A stretch of DNA of 64,000 nt, from NCBI RefSeq assembly GCF_000003815.2, contig NC_049984.1:9740878-9804877 (forward strand), written 5' to 3'. Below, piece by piece: positions 1 to 11,190 of this stretch; positions within the stretch are counted from its first letter, which is position 1; each line of letters opens with the position of its first letter. Origin of the DNA: Branchiostoma floridae. Lineage: Eukaryota > Chordata > Leptocardii > Amphioxiformes > Branchiostomatidae. Below the pieces are notes generated by a model that saw only the letters and a list, made by a program, of their open reading frames with translations, did not search any database and was not told the DNA's origin. A program made the position numbers and the translations under genes.

Positions 1-24
1 GAACATTGGGCAGTATGCCGAAAC

Positions 25-82
25 GCACACACACGCACACACACACACACACACACACAGTGACACACATATACACACACAG

Positions 83-116
<34 letters not shown>

Positions 117-165
117 CGACACACACACAGTGACACACACATACACACACAGTGACACACATACA
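25..165. repeat. CA-type microsatellite
   Basis: The first ~165 bases are almost pure (CA)n interrupted by AGTGACACAC-type variants. No coding signal is seen. It lies in intron 2 of carboxylesterase gene A, just downstream of the splice donor at 211-212. Confidence 0.9.
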
Positions 166-212
166 AAACATTATTCGCTGTCATGGTAGAGTCCGACTGT
201 CTAGTTCGTTAC

Positions 213-3200
213 CGGCAGAATTACGTCGTTTCGAAGTGACGGCGTTTCGATGTTTAAGGTTAGACAGTCTTCGTGAAAAGTGGCGCGATGATAGTGAACG
301 GGAAACCCTTTCAATATTGCCTCGTCCTGAGGACAGTAGGGGCCCAGTTCAGTAGCATCCATCACTCCTTCCCATGGAGCAGCAGGCTGAGGGGCGCGGA
401 ACCGCAGGTCTCCGACAGGGGGCGCTGCGTACGGGATGCCCTTGAAGGTGTAGACAGGTTTGTCCGGCAGGTCGTTTGTGTACTGTACCGTTCCTCGCAC
501 CTTACCGCTGGCCGTGGTGACCACAAGAGACACATCGTCACTGAGATTAGCCGCTGACCAAAATTGAAAAGAATGGCGTAAGATGCACTTGCTATGTCAT
601 AATCTCATATCAGTGGATTTATGATTCATTTATTGAGGACTCTTTGGGTTCATACGTCACCGAGAATGACAGTTCAAAACAGAAATTTATCGATTCATCA
701 CATATCCTTCTACATGAATCAAAAGATATAATTCCAAATTCATAATTCAGAGAAAAAAATGTATTTTTAACATTCAATGTAAAATAATGAAAGAAAATAC
801 GATTGACATGGTGTATACAACGGTACTCTGATATCAGTAGGAAAAATATATATGTATAGCGTTATATTTAAAGAGATGGCTGTAATAGTTTGGTAGCGGA
901 TGAAGAAGTTACTATACAAGCAGAGGTTAGCCTGACAAAATAGCAATCCCGATTAAAGGACGCCAAAAACTAGGCGGTGGCTTCACTCTATTTCACACGG
1001 TGAGTAGAACTGAAGAGACGATGTTAATATGTAACTCAGGTTTCAACTAGTCTGTGTAACGCAAACTCTGCTATCCGGAGCTGGTAGGTTCATCCGAGGA
1101 GGTTAAAAATGGATTTTAGCCTCCTTGGTTCATCCAATGGGCGCGGCAATGTAGGACGGGCCTAAGAACTATAGCAAGGTTTCAACAAACATGACTTGAA
1201 TCTAGACTTTACTTGTTGACCGCCGAAAAGAGGCACAAGACATCGTCACGGAAAAACTCGATAGAAAAGATAATATTTGCCAGATGATGCTATAAAAGGT
1301 ATCTACGTGATCCTGACAAGTTGATCTATCACATACAGTGCATTTGAACTTTTAGATATTATGTTACGGTGAGATTTCAAGAGCTAAAGTTGGCCTTCAA
1401 ACTGCCGTGAAATGCCTGATTTCGGCGACGATTTCGTACTGCATGGGGGTTTCTGGGCTACCGCTTTCCAGTATATCCAGTATACTTCCGGGTTGCAACA
1501 GAGAGGTCATACCAGAACGCGTAGCCGTGGAGCCCGCGTGTCCTGACTCAGTATCGTTGGAAGCAAGGAGGTTCAGCTGAGTTCAGAAATGGACTATTTA
1601 CTTGATGTGGCCAAGGACTTGGTCCACACTGAGAATCTGCTGTCTGACGGTTAAACAAACAGACTTATTTCAAGGGAGTCTGCGGCCAGCACCTGACATA
1701 CCAAGCAACTTTGCCCTAGCCTGATAACGTTTTTGCCAGTTTTAGAAAAAAGTTTCCTTAAAAGATTTCTTTTCGTACTGTCTTAATATACAAATAGAGA
1801 GCGCAATTCTTAGGTGTGTTATGGGCTTGACCTTCTTTTCTTTCAGAAAAAGGTTTCCTTAAAAGATTTCCCTTCGTAATCTGTTAGTATACAAAAAGAG
1901 AGCGCAATTCGTAAGTGTGTCATGTGTATGACGCACTTTTCTTTCAGAAAAATGTTTCCTTTAAAGATTTCTTTTCGTACTCTGTAATATACAAATAGAG
2001 AGCGCAATCCTTAAATGTGTCATGGGCATGACGCACTTTTCTTTCAGAAAAGTTTCCTTGATAGAATTCTCTTTGCTCTCTGTTAGCATACACTTAGAGA
2101 GCGCAATTCTTAAGTGTGTCATAGGCATGACGCACATTTCTTCCAGAAAAAGGAAAATGTTTTCTTAAAAGATTTCTTTTCGTTTTCTGATAGTATACAC
2201 TTACAGAACGCAGTTGTTAGGTGTGTCAGGGCTTGACCTTTTTTTTCTTTCAGAAAAAGATTTCCTTAAAAGATTTCTTTTCGTACTCTGATACAAAAAG
2301 AGGGCGCAATTCTTAGGTATATCATGGGCACGACGCACTTTTATTTCAGAAAAAAAAGTTTCCTTAACAGATTTCTCTTCGTTTTCTGTTAGTATACACT
2401 TAGAGAGCGCAATTCTTAGGTGTATCATGGGCATGACGCACTTTTCTTTCAAAAAAAGTTTCCTTACAAGATTTCCTCTTCGTTCTCTGTTAGTCTACAC
2501 TTAGAGAGCGCAATTCGTAAGTGTGTCATGGGTATGACGCACTTTTCTTTTAGACAAAAGTTTCCTTAAAAGATTTCTCTTCGTTTTCTGTTAGTATACA
2601 CTTAGAGAGCGCAATTCTTAGGTGTATCATGGGCATGACGCACTTTTCTTTCAGGAAAAAAGTTTTTTTCTAACAGATTTCTCTTCGTTTTCTGTTAGTA
2701 TACACTTAGAGAGCGCAATTCTTAGGTGTATCATGGGCATGACGTACTTTCTTTCCACAGGTACGAGCTCGATTTATCCACCAATCTTTCTCTTCGTTTT
2801 CTGTTAGTATACACTTAGAAAGCGCAATTCTTAAATGTGTCATGGCATGACGCACTTTTCTTTCATAAAAGAGGAAAGTTTCTTTCAAACATTTCTCTTC
2901 GTTCTCTGTTAGTATACACCTAGAGAGCGCAATTCTTAAGTATGTCATGGCATGACGCACTTTTCTTTCATAAAAGAGGAAACTTTCTTTCAAATATTTC
3001 TCTTCGTTCTCTGTTAGTATACACTTAGAAAGCGCAATTCTTAAATGTGTCATGGCATGACGCACTTTTCTTTCATAAAAGAGGAAACTTTCTTTCAAAT
3101 ATTTCTCTTCGTTCTCTGTTAGTATACACTTAGAGAGCGCAATTCTTAAGTGTGTCATGGAATGACGCACTTTTCTTTCATAAAGGAGAAAAGTTTCTTT

Positions 3201-6200
3201 AAAAGATTTTTTTCGTTTTCTCTTAGTATACACTTAGAGAGCGCAATTCTTAAGTGTGTCATGGCATGACGCACTTTTCTTTCATAAAAGAGGAAACTTT
3301 CTTTCAAATATTTCTCTTCGTTTTCTGTTAGTATACACTTAGAAAGCGCAATTCTTAAATGTGTCATGGCATGACGCACTTTTCTTTCATAAAAGAGAAA
3401 AGTTTCTTTCAAACATTTCTCTTCGTTCTCTGTTAGTATACACTTAGAGAGCGCAATTCTTAAGTGTGTCATGGCATGACGCACTTTTCTTTCATAAAAG
3501 AGGAAACTTTCAAATATTTCTCTTCGTTCTCTGTTAGTATACACTTAGAGAGCGCAATTCTTAAGTGTGTCATGGCATGACGCACTTTTCTTTCATAAAA
3601 GTAAAAGGTTTCTTTCAAATATTTCTCTTCGTTCTCTGATAGTATACACTTAGAGAGCGCAATTCTTAAGTGTGTCATGGCATGACGCACTTTTCTTTCA
3701 TAAAAGAGAAAAGTTTCTTTCAAACATTTCTCTTCGTTCTCTGTTAGTATACAATTAGAGAGCGCAATTCTTAAGTGTGTCATGGCATGACGCACCTTTC
3801 TTGCATAAAGGAGAAAAGTTTCTTTAAAAGATTTCTTTTCGTTTTCTCTTAGTATACGCTTAGAGGGCGCAATTCTTAAGTGTGTCATGGCATGACGCAC
3901 TTTTCTTTCAGAAAAGAGAAAGATTTCCTCTTCGTTCTCTGTTAGTATACACTTAGAGAGCGCAATTCTTAAGTGTGTCATGGCATGACGCACTTTTCTT
4001 TGATAAAAGGAAAAAAGTTTCTTTCCAATATTTCTCTTCGTTCTCTGTTAGTATCGCTTAGAGAGCGCAATTCTTACGTGTGTCATGGCATGACGCACTT
4101 TTCTTTCATAAAAGAGAAGGATTTCCTTAAACTATTTCTCTTCGTTCTCTGTTAGTATACATTTCGAGAGCGCAATTCTTAAATGTGTCATGGGCATGAC
4201 GCACTTTTCTTTTAGAAAAAGGTTTCATTAAAAGATTTCTTTTCGTACTCTGTTAATATACAAATAGAGAGTGTAGTTCGTAGGTGTGTCATGGGAATGA
4301 CGCACTTATCTTTCAGAAAAAGATTTCCTTAAAAGATTTCTCGTCGTTCTCTCACGGTTAGTATACACTTACAGAACGCAGTTCTTAGGTTAGTCAGGGG
4401 CTTGACAATCTTTTGTTTTAGAAAAAGGCTTCCTTTTTAAGTTTTCTTCTTTAGTATGTAAGTTTACACCTCAGTTAGTTACTATACACTTTAAAGGCGC
4501 AGTTCTCAAGTGTGTCTTTGGCTGGTTTGTCATCCTCAGTTAGGTTGCGTATACACTTTGAAATGAGCTGTCCGATAGGCCAGTTTGACATAGTTTTTTA
4601 TCTCCCACACAACTAGTCGAGCAAAGGCAACCGTAAACTTTTTACTAGTACGTATAATCTAACTTCCAGTCATCTAGTGTCTATTTGTTTCTCAATAGCG
4701 CATTATTTCAACATTTAGCCTTACCTTGCCCGTAGAATAATTCATGACACAAAAACTTCTATCTGTACCAAATGGCCGGTCTGCATAACGTACAATTTAT
4801 TGTTACTTCGAATTCCATAGAAGTGTACAGCCGTAGTGTAGATGCCTTTGGTTTGGAAGGAGTAACTGTTCAAGTTACCTCATGTAACCAAGGACGTTAT
4901 ATATTGATGTAAACCGCTCCTCATTAACCGCTCCTTGCTCTCTTTGTTCAGGGACTGAACGTATACAGCATACTTGAGGGTAACCGTACGGCTATATCAA
5001 CAGGAAACTAATATAGTTATATATAACTTTATTGCACAACAATTGTACGAGGTACAAAGTATGGCATCTACATAACTACAGTGCTATAACTTAACTTAGG
5101 GCTTATCTAACTAATACAGGAGTTGTAGTATGGGATAAGTTTCTTACAATCATTGGAGGCTTTTACAATCATTTGGGGAATTTCTAATGTCAAATCCTTC
5201 TTTGATATATTTTCCTATATCTGCCATGCAGGGATTGTCACATGTCATTATGTATCTGAATTTGCACTTCAGGTCCATTTGGATAAATCCTTGTGTACAA
5301 AATGACAGCCTTCTGTATAGAGAATTGCGTATATCGGAATATTTGGGACATACAACCATAAAGTGATATTCGTCTTCGATTAGCTCTGGACAGAATGGAC
5401 AAACCCTCTGGTCAATAGGGATTTTTTGGAATCTTCCGATTTCTATATTTAATTTGTGACAGCCAATTCTGAGTTGTGTGATTGCCCTACGAACGCCAAG
5501 GCTCTTTATGGTTGAAATGTAATTTTCTTGCTTGTAATGCTTGTTCAATGTAGAAAGAGATGAGAGTTTGGAATTGTTTCGAATAGAGGAATGCCAATTT
5601 TGCACGTATATATCTTGTAAACGTTGTCGTAACTGAGTGGTGATTGTGTCTATGTGGTATGACCTCGGGTTCAGCCATATGTGTCCAAAGCCTTGGTAGT
5701 TGAGGATATTTTTTACGTGGACAATCCAATCATGTTCTCCGAATGAAACAGTATTGTATGCCTCACGAAGAAGGGCATCTTCGGGCAGATTAACTAAACG
5801 ATGCCAATATTTCACAAGTTGCATTTCTGCATCAATCCTAGCTGGGAAAGTTCCCAATTCTCCCCTGACACCATCGTTTGAGGCTTTGGCATGAATGCCT
5901 AACAGAAATTTTTGGAAGCGCATGTCAATGATGTCAAATTCTGGAATTTGTTGATTTGAGTCTAGGTTTATAATTTGGAAACCGTTATCTCGTAAAATAT
6001 GGCTATTGGCATGACGCAATAGTATTTCTTTATCTGTATTTCTTTCCAAACATACAACATAAGTAGTATTCAAAGCAGAAGAGGTGGTTTTTCGAATGGT
6101 AGCTGGAAAGTTATCTTGAATATTAAGTTTTTTAAGTAAGGTAGAAAAAACCTTTGAGGAAGGTTCGCAGATGTTATTGGTATGTGATACAATGATTCTT

Positions 6201-9200
6201 ATACTTTTGGAAAAACGGTCAAAGCAAGTGATTTCTGAACAGTACATAAAGATGGGTTTTACAAATTTGTCAAATAGATTTTTTCCGAGATTGATTGAAA
6301 TGTCCTTGTTAGAGAGTAAAAGAGCCTTGAGCTTGAAAAGTGCTCTCATTGCTTTGGTTTTCAAATATTTCCTGGCGGTTTTGAATTTTCCGGAGAATGT
6401 GAAAGGAATGCCGAGGTATGTATAGCTGTCAGTGATTTCTATATTTTTGCCATAAATATGGAATTGGTCTTTGTTATTCTTGCTAGAACCTTTGCCAAAA
6501 ACAACTACCTTGGTTTTTGAAACATTGACAGATAGCTTCCATTTCTTACAATAGTTTTCTAGGCAGTCAATACAATGCTGTAGCCCTTGTTTTGACGATG
6601 AAATCAGAGCGAGATCGTCTGCCCAGGATAAGCAGTTTAGAGATTTTGAGGTTAGGACTGCAGGGTCACATTTTGTGGGGTCAAAGCACTCAGATATATC
6701 ATTGATGAATAAATTAAATAATAAAGGACTAAGATTACATCCCTGCCGTACTCCGCATACGGAAGGAAAGGAGTTTGATAATCCATTATCTAATCTAACT
6801 GCATAATTCACATCATTGTACATGGATTTTATAATATTAAAGAAATTACCTCCGATACCACATTTATGCAACTTATAGAATAGCCCATCTCGCCAAACAC
6901 TGTCAAATGCCTTCCTCATGTCAACAAAGCATACGAATAGTTTTCCGCCTTTTTTCTTGGTGTATTTGTCTATTAGAGATTTTAAGATAAAAACATTGTC
7001 GGAGGTTCTACATCTTTTCCGGAACCCAAACTGTGTGTCATCTAGAAGTTTGTTTCTTTCTGCAAAGTTTTGTAACCTGTTGTTTAGAATGAGTGTGAAT
7101 AATTTGGATAGACAACTAGAAATCGCTATTCCTCGATAGTTGTCTGCATTACTTTTATCACCTGATTTATGTATTGGCGTAAGAATACTTGTATTCCAGT
7201 TGGAAGGAAAGGTGCCTTTATCAAGTATAGTATTGAAAAGACTCACTAAAGGTTGACATAGATGTTTTGCACCATACTTTAACATTTCATTTGAGATTGA
7301 GTCGATACCGGAAGCTTTTCCCGTTTTTAATAATTTTAAACCATTTAAGACTTCCACTGGAGTGAATGGGAAATCTAAGGGATTTGGGGTATGATCATCT
7401 AACTGATTAAGGTATTCAGTGACCGTTTTTTCGAAGACAGTATCAAAGCTGCTGTCATTTATCAAATTATTTAAACTTGTAAAGTGGTGTATCCATTCTT
7501 CAGATGTTATATTGGGATCGCAAGTATTTTTGTTGTGTTTTCCACTGATTTCTTTGTCCAAATATTTTAAAAGTGACCAAAATTCCTTTGGATTGTTTTT
7601 GTTGAATTCTTCCAATTTTGCTAGAAGGTCGGAATTGTACTTCTGTTTACGCTGTTTGATGAGTTTCTTGTAATCACGCAAAGCTGTGAAATATTTGCTT
7701 CTAATTTCTTTTAGCCAGGGTTCTTTTTTCAATGCCAGTGACAGTCTTTTTAAACGTTGGCGTGAAGACCAGCAGCATTGATCAAACCAAACTTTGTTTT
7801 TCTTACCGCTTTGTGCGGGTTTCTTTGTTTGTTTATTTGGCTTTGTTTTCAGTGACTTCTTTGCTACATCTAGCAATAACTCTGTAAAGTTTGTAACAGA
7901 TTTTTCAGTCGAACAGAATGATGTTTGGCAGAAGTTTTGAAATTTTGAAATTGTATCTCTACTATCTAAAATACTTTGATATATTGATTTTGATTCATCT
8001 GTCCAAATGAATGCGGTTGGTTTGGGTTTTATCTGGTTAGTTGCTTTTTGAAAATGAGCGGAGTAATTTGTTGACAATGAGAAGGAAACATGACAATGAT
8101 CAGAAAATTCGGAGATTGGGCTAACATTTACATATTGTACATCGGATAATAGAGAATTGCGCACAATACAATAATCGACAACACTAGAACCGTTGTAATG
8201 ATAACAGGTAAAATCGCCTTTTAGGTCCCCCGCGAATCTACCATTTAGAATAGTTAAATCGGCTGCTGAACACAAATCTATCAATGTTTTACCGTAGTTG
8301 TTAACTTTGATATCTCTGTTCTGTCTGTTTTTGGTGAAACAGAGACCGTCTGTTATAGGATTGTCAAAGGTGAAAGTGTCAAAATGATTTTCTATCAACT
8401 GGCCAGTTCTTGCATTTAAATCGCCTAACACGACGATATCTCCTAAATTAGAGTATTTACATATGTCATTAGAGAGTAGTTCAAAGGGAGATTCATTAGA
8501 CGATTTAGAAGATGATTCGGGGGGGATATAGGCATTACATAAATATAAGTCATTTTCTAAGCCAAAAAATTGCTTGTCAAACTTGCACCAAACAGTATCT
8601 ACCGTACTACTAACTAATTTGGAAATCCCTCTCCTGTACAAACTTTTAAAAATAACTGCTACCCCACCTGAATTCCGTTTAGCCCCTTTACTTCTAATTC
8701 TACTGCTAGTGAAAAAACTATAACCTGGTATGTCTAAATCTACATAACTGTCTAGCCAGGTCTCTTGAACACAAATGATGTCGCTATTTTCTACATATGA
8801 AAGAAATTCGTCATCTTTGAATTTCTTGCAACAGCTTCCCTGGATATTCCAAGAAGAAAATACTAGTGCAGATGTTTTTGGCATCCTCCGTATTTGAATA
8901 GGAGTACACAATATCTACATGGGATCGGTATTATGACATATGCATACGAAATAGTTGTAAAAAAAGGAGAATAAACTCCTCTAGAATTGAGAGTGAACAT
9001 AGTATGAAGATAAGGAATAACTTTACCTCTACGGCTTTACATGTCTGTGAAGGATGGTATCAAAGTTCATTTAAGGTCCCAGAAATCAAGATGTGAGAAT
9101 GTCCCATGCTTTACGGTTATATTACGGCTGGATACCAGGCTAACAGGAAACCGCTGGTTGAGGTTGCTAAAATCATGCTCAGATCGCCCACTGCCGTATT

Positions 9201-9575
9201 TCTGCCAGTGTGACCCGGAAACAGTCGAGCCTCGCCCTATATATCGGACACCTCGAAACCCCCATATGGTGCGTATTTTGGCTTGCTAGCAATGGCGAAA
9301 CCCATAGGAAATCCTGGGAAAATCGGTCAACTTTAACTCGATGAATCTCCTTCCTCTCATATGAATATTTCGTCTAATGAACTGCAGTCGCTTGGCCATC
9401 TTGTCCTTATTTGTACAACACCTTATTTTGCCTGATTGGACAGATTGCGGCTGAACTATCAAGTTTTTCCGTGACGATGTCTTGTGCCTCTTTTCGGCGG
9501 TCAACATTACTCACATGCTGCACCCAGACACATTGCGATAAAAGCCAACAGGTACATCACTGAAGCTGAACTCAT
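213..9575 (-). CDS. Carboxylesterase gene A, 5' part (secreted-type, partial)
   Basis: Type-B carboxylesterase/cholinesterase family (alpha/beta-hydrolase); only the first two coding exons are in the window. Exon 1 (9515-9575) starts with ATG at 9575 and encodes 20 residues with a hydrophobic core ending CLGAA, then a GTGAGT donor in phase 1; this is a typical signal peptide. Exon 2 (213-553) has acceptor TGGTCAG, joins in phase 1 and encodes the N-terminal esterase block: [22 protein letters not shown] and the EDCL signature. It ends at a GTAACG donor in phase 0. The same exon in genes B and C has the same length class and phase, which fixes the boundaries. The catalytic exons lie beyond position 1. 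The 8.96-kb intron 1 holds a minisatellite and a LINE. The joining of these two exons is inferred from matching phase and from the lack of any other candidate leader; no transcript is available. Confidence 0.7.
554..1743. other. Intron 1 of esterase gene A, 3' part; no gene seen
   Basis: No open frame of note on either strand. It holds a short hairpin near 1097-1128 (arms around AGGAGG..TTTTAGCCTCCT) and a 51-bp segment at 1214-1265 that recurs inverted at 9456-9506. Confidence 0.6.
1214..1265 (+). repeat. 51-bp segment, inverted copy at 9456-9506
   Basis: The segment beginning TGTTGACCGCC and ending GATAG matches the reverse complement of 9456-9506 with about one mismatch. Similarity stops abruptly on both sides. 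The partner lies immediately inside the splice donor of gene A exon 1. Confidence 0.85.
1744..4450. repeat. 105-bp minisatellite array with internal palindrome
   Basis: About 25 tandem units. Each has the landmarks TTCGTTCTCTGTTAGTATAC, AGAGAGCGCAATTCTTAAG, TGTGTCATGGCATGACGCAC and a pyrimidine/purine stretch TTTCTTTCATAAAAGAG. The central units (about 2700-4000) are very similar and 105 bp long, so minus-strand frames stay open across several units as 35-residue repeats. The outer units (1744-2600 and 4150-4450) are more diverged and about 100-110 bp. Each unit carries a ~20-bp near-palindrome GTGYGTCATG-CATGACGCAC. It lies in intron 1 of esterase gene A. Confidence 0.93.
5020..8960 (-). mobile_element. 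Non-LTR retrotransposon (LINE), near full length
   Basis: This element contains one long intact ORF (5150-8911). Its 3' end on the minus strand, near 5020-5070, reads TTGTTGTGCAATAAAG, and the same tail occurs on the plus strand at 46396-46440, which marks a 3'-terminal family signature. The 5' boundary (about 8940-9000) and target duplication could not be fixed. It is inserted in intron 1 of esterase gene A in the same orientation as the gene. Confidence 0.85.
5150..8911 (-). CDS. LINE endonuclease-reverse transcriptase polyprotein
   Basis: The ORF is 1253 codons long and uninterrupted. The N-terminal ~15-245 residues are an APE-type endonuclease: SSWNIQGSC, ICVQETWL, VLGDLNARTG, and SDHCHV near its end. 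The reverse transcriptase occupies roughly residues 530-800: FGFRKRCRTSDN, CFVDMRKAFDSVW, GVRQGCNLSPLLFN and the catalytic box SWADDLALIS, which has W rather than the usual F/Y before ADD. Near the C-terminus a CX2CX8HX4C zinc knuckle begins CPFCPELIEDEYH. The start could be the first Met or the Met ten codons in (MPKTSAL), just before the endonuclease. No ORF1 was seen. The lack of stops suggests a recent copy. The clade was not assigned; a CR1/L2-like group is possible. Confidence 0.92.
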   Translation of the reverse strand: MCTPIQIRRMPKTSALVFSSWNIQGSCCKKFKDDEFLSYVENSDIICVQETWLDSYVDLDIPGYSFFTSSRIRSKGAKRNSGGVAVIFKSLYRRGISKLVSSTVDTVWCKFDKQFFGLENDLYLCNAYIPPESSSKSSNESPFELLSNDICKYSNLGDIVVLGDLNARTGQLIENHFDTFTFDNPITDGLCFTKNRQNRDIKVNNYGKTLIDLCSAADLTILNGRFAGDLKGDFTCYHYNGSSVVDYCIVRNSLLSDVQYVNVSPISEFSDHCHVSFSLSTNYSAHFQKATNQIKPKPTAFIWTDESKSIYQSILDSRDTISKFQNFCQTSFCSTEKSVTNFTELLLDVAKKSLKTKPNKQTKKPAQSGKKNKVWFDQCCWSSRQRLKRLSLALKKEPWLKEIRSKYFTALRDYKKLIKQRKQKYNSDLLAKLEEFNKNNPKEFWSLLKYLDKEISGKHNKNTCDPNITSEEWIHHFTSLNNLINDSSFDTVFEKTVTEYLNQLDDHTPNPLDFPFTPVEVLNGLKLLKTGKASGIDSISNEMLKYGAKHLCQPLVSLFNTILDKGTFPSNWNTSILTPIHKSGDKSNADNYRGIAISSCLSKLFTLILNNRLQNFAERNKLLDDTQFGFRKRCRTSDNVFILKSLIDKYTKKKGGKLFVCFVDMRKAFDSVWRDGLFYKLHKCGIGGNFFNIIKSMYNDVNYAVRLDNGLSNSFPSVCGVRQGCNLSPLLFNLFINDISECFDPTKCDPAVLTSKSLNCLSWADDLALISSSKQGLQHCIDCLENYCKKWKLSVNVSKTKVVVFGKGSSKNNKDQFHIYGKNIEITDSYTYLGIPFTFSGKFKTARKYLKTKAMRALFKLKALLLSNKDISINLGKNLFDKFVKPIFMYCSEITCFDRFSKSIRIIVSHTNNICEPSSKVFSTLLKKLNIQDNFPATIRKTTSSALNTTYVVCLERNTDKEILLRHANSHILRDNGFQIINLDSNQQIPEFDIIDMRFQKFLLGIHAKASNDGVRGELGTFPARIDAEMQLVKYWHRLVNLPEDALLREAYNTVSFGEHDWIVHVKNILNYQGFGHIWLNPRSYHIDTITTQLRQRLQDIYVQNWHSSIRNNSKLSSLSTLNKHYKQENYISTIKSLGVRRAITQLRIGCHKLNIEIGRFQKIPIDQRVCPFCPELIEDEYHFMVVCPKYSDIRNSLYRRLSFCTQGFIQMDLKCKFRYIMTCDNPCMADIGKYIKEGFDIRNSPNDCKSLQ
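9456..9506 (-). repeat. Inverted partner of 1214-1265
   Basis: This is the reverse complement of 1214-1265 over 51 bp. It begins a few bases inside intron 1 of esterase gene A, directly after the exon-1 donor. Confidence 0.85.
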
Positions 9576-11190
9576 CTGACTGTGGTCCTCTTCAGTAGAA
9601 AACAGTTTTGACACTTTCTTGTTACATAGTATGTTGAAACAGTGTGCTACATGCCGTGGGAATACCGGTAGTCGATGAAGGGGATCGGAGGGAACTCATT
9701 TCCGGATCTGCGCATTCTCCTTTTGCAAATTTCCCATAATTCGCTACGCCAGGGTTCCGGATTTGGATGTTGCCACCGTTGGCCAGGGTGCGAAACCAGA
9801 GTAACCAGCTAAAACCTTCAGTACGAGGGCGGCAAAGCATATGAACTAATGGGGGTAGATTAACTATTTGCTGTGCGGATTGTAAACAGTAAAAGTCAGG
9901 ACGAAGTAAAGCTCAATGGCATATCTCTTAATTGACGACTACACTAGGCATCATTACTCAAATGAGTGCCGAATCAACGTAGATAGATATTTATGATCAT
10001 TATAGTCATGACGCACAACACGCAAAACAAAGATGCATGACTCTTCAAAAAGGCATACATGTATTTGCATCTGATTATGGACTCCACCCGTGACCAATCA
10101 GAACTTGTGTAGGGTTTTGTGACCGTACTTCTTTACTTGATTTCTGTAAGTTAAAACAGTCAGCTATTGATGCCGTTATCTATGTTTCTATGCACCTTTC
10201 AAAATTAATATTAATATGCCATCGATTGATTCCCTTCAATATGTGAACTACATTGTAGTCGGAAAAATTACACTGGCGCTTCCCAAGAGAGGAAGAGGAG
10301 CGCCAGTGACGAAACCAAATATGATCATATGATTTGGGATTTTAAAACCCAAGAAATATATTTTGTAACTTGCGCTGGTTAGTCAATAAAATGATTAGGA
10401 CGTGCATGTTGTATTCTTGACATAAACGACATAAACCAAGGGGGAATGATTTCTAGGTCACACCGGCTTACCTACTGTATCAAGAAAAAGTCCAATATGT
10501 TCCCCATATTACTGGGTCGGCTTGCGTATAACTCTTATACTTACGCTTGTGAATTTAGCCTTTATTCGCTCTTTACATGCATTTACATGGCTTTCTGTCA
10601 ATCGTGTTTCTGTCATACTTAAAAATCCATAAAAAATCATATCTTTCCCACAACATCTTACATATCAGAGGACCATCCACACAAAATAAGAGAGAGGTTG
10701 ATCAATAAACGACTCCAGTTACCTTTCCGTAAATCACGAGGTTCATCTTTTCCATGTAAACCAACATTATGCTATTAATGTATCTATCTATCAAATTGTT
10801 CCTGTCACAGTATTCACATATAGTATTTGCATTAATCGCTTCAATCAAAGAATTTAAACAACACGTGTATTATCGTTTCAGTTTTTAAAAGACTTTCCCC
10901 TTCAGAGTACGTGGTTTCCCTTATCTTATAAAACCTTGTTATTGTCAGCAATGAATTATTGCCATATTGATAATAAAAGGGATACAAACGTCTGAATTCT
11001 CATAATCTGTGTAATGAAATATTGTGCGTATCAGAAACTTGATATACCTGATAGTCATAGATAACTTAACAATTTTGACACGTCTGTTGTGTCTATAAGA
11101 TTACATGACTCAAACGTTCATGATAAGGACGTCGTTGTCAGGAATTTCCACTTATGCTGATGAGAAGCAAATATCCTTAGCTTTTAAGAA
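9576..11190. other. Intergenic between esterase genes A and B
   Basis: No convincing exon on either strand. The region upstream of 9575 should hold the promoter and 5'UTR of gene A, but no clear TATA box was seen. One short perfect hairpin is present: CACTGGCGCT at 10271-10280 pairs with AGCGCCAGTG at 10299-10308. Confidence 0.55.

Noticed and set aside
2706-3993. Three overlapping minus-strand ORFs of 129-175 codons made of 35-residue repeats
   Set aside because: They are by-products of the 105-bp minisatellite, whose period is a multiple of three. Adjacent units break the frame, and no start, splice or domain signal supports a protein.
9286-9840. Minus-strand ORFs at 9286-9507 and 9622-9840
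   Set aside because: They overlap the intron just after the leader exon or its upstream flank and show no family features.
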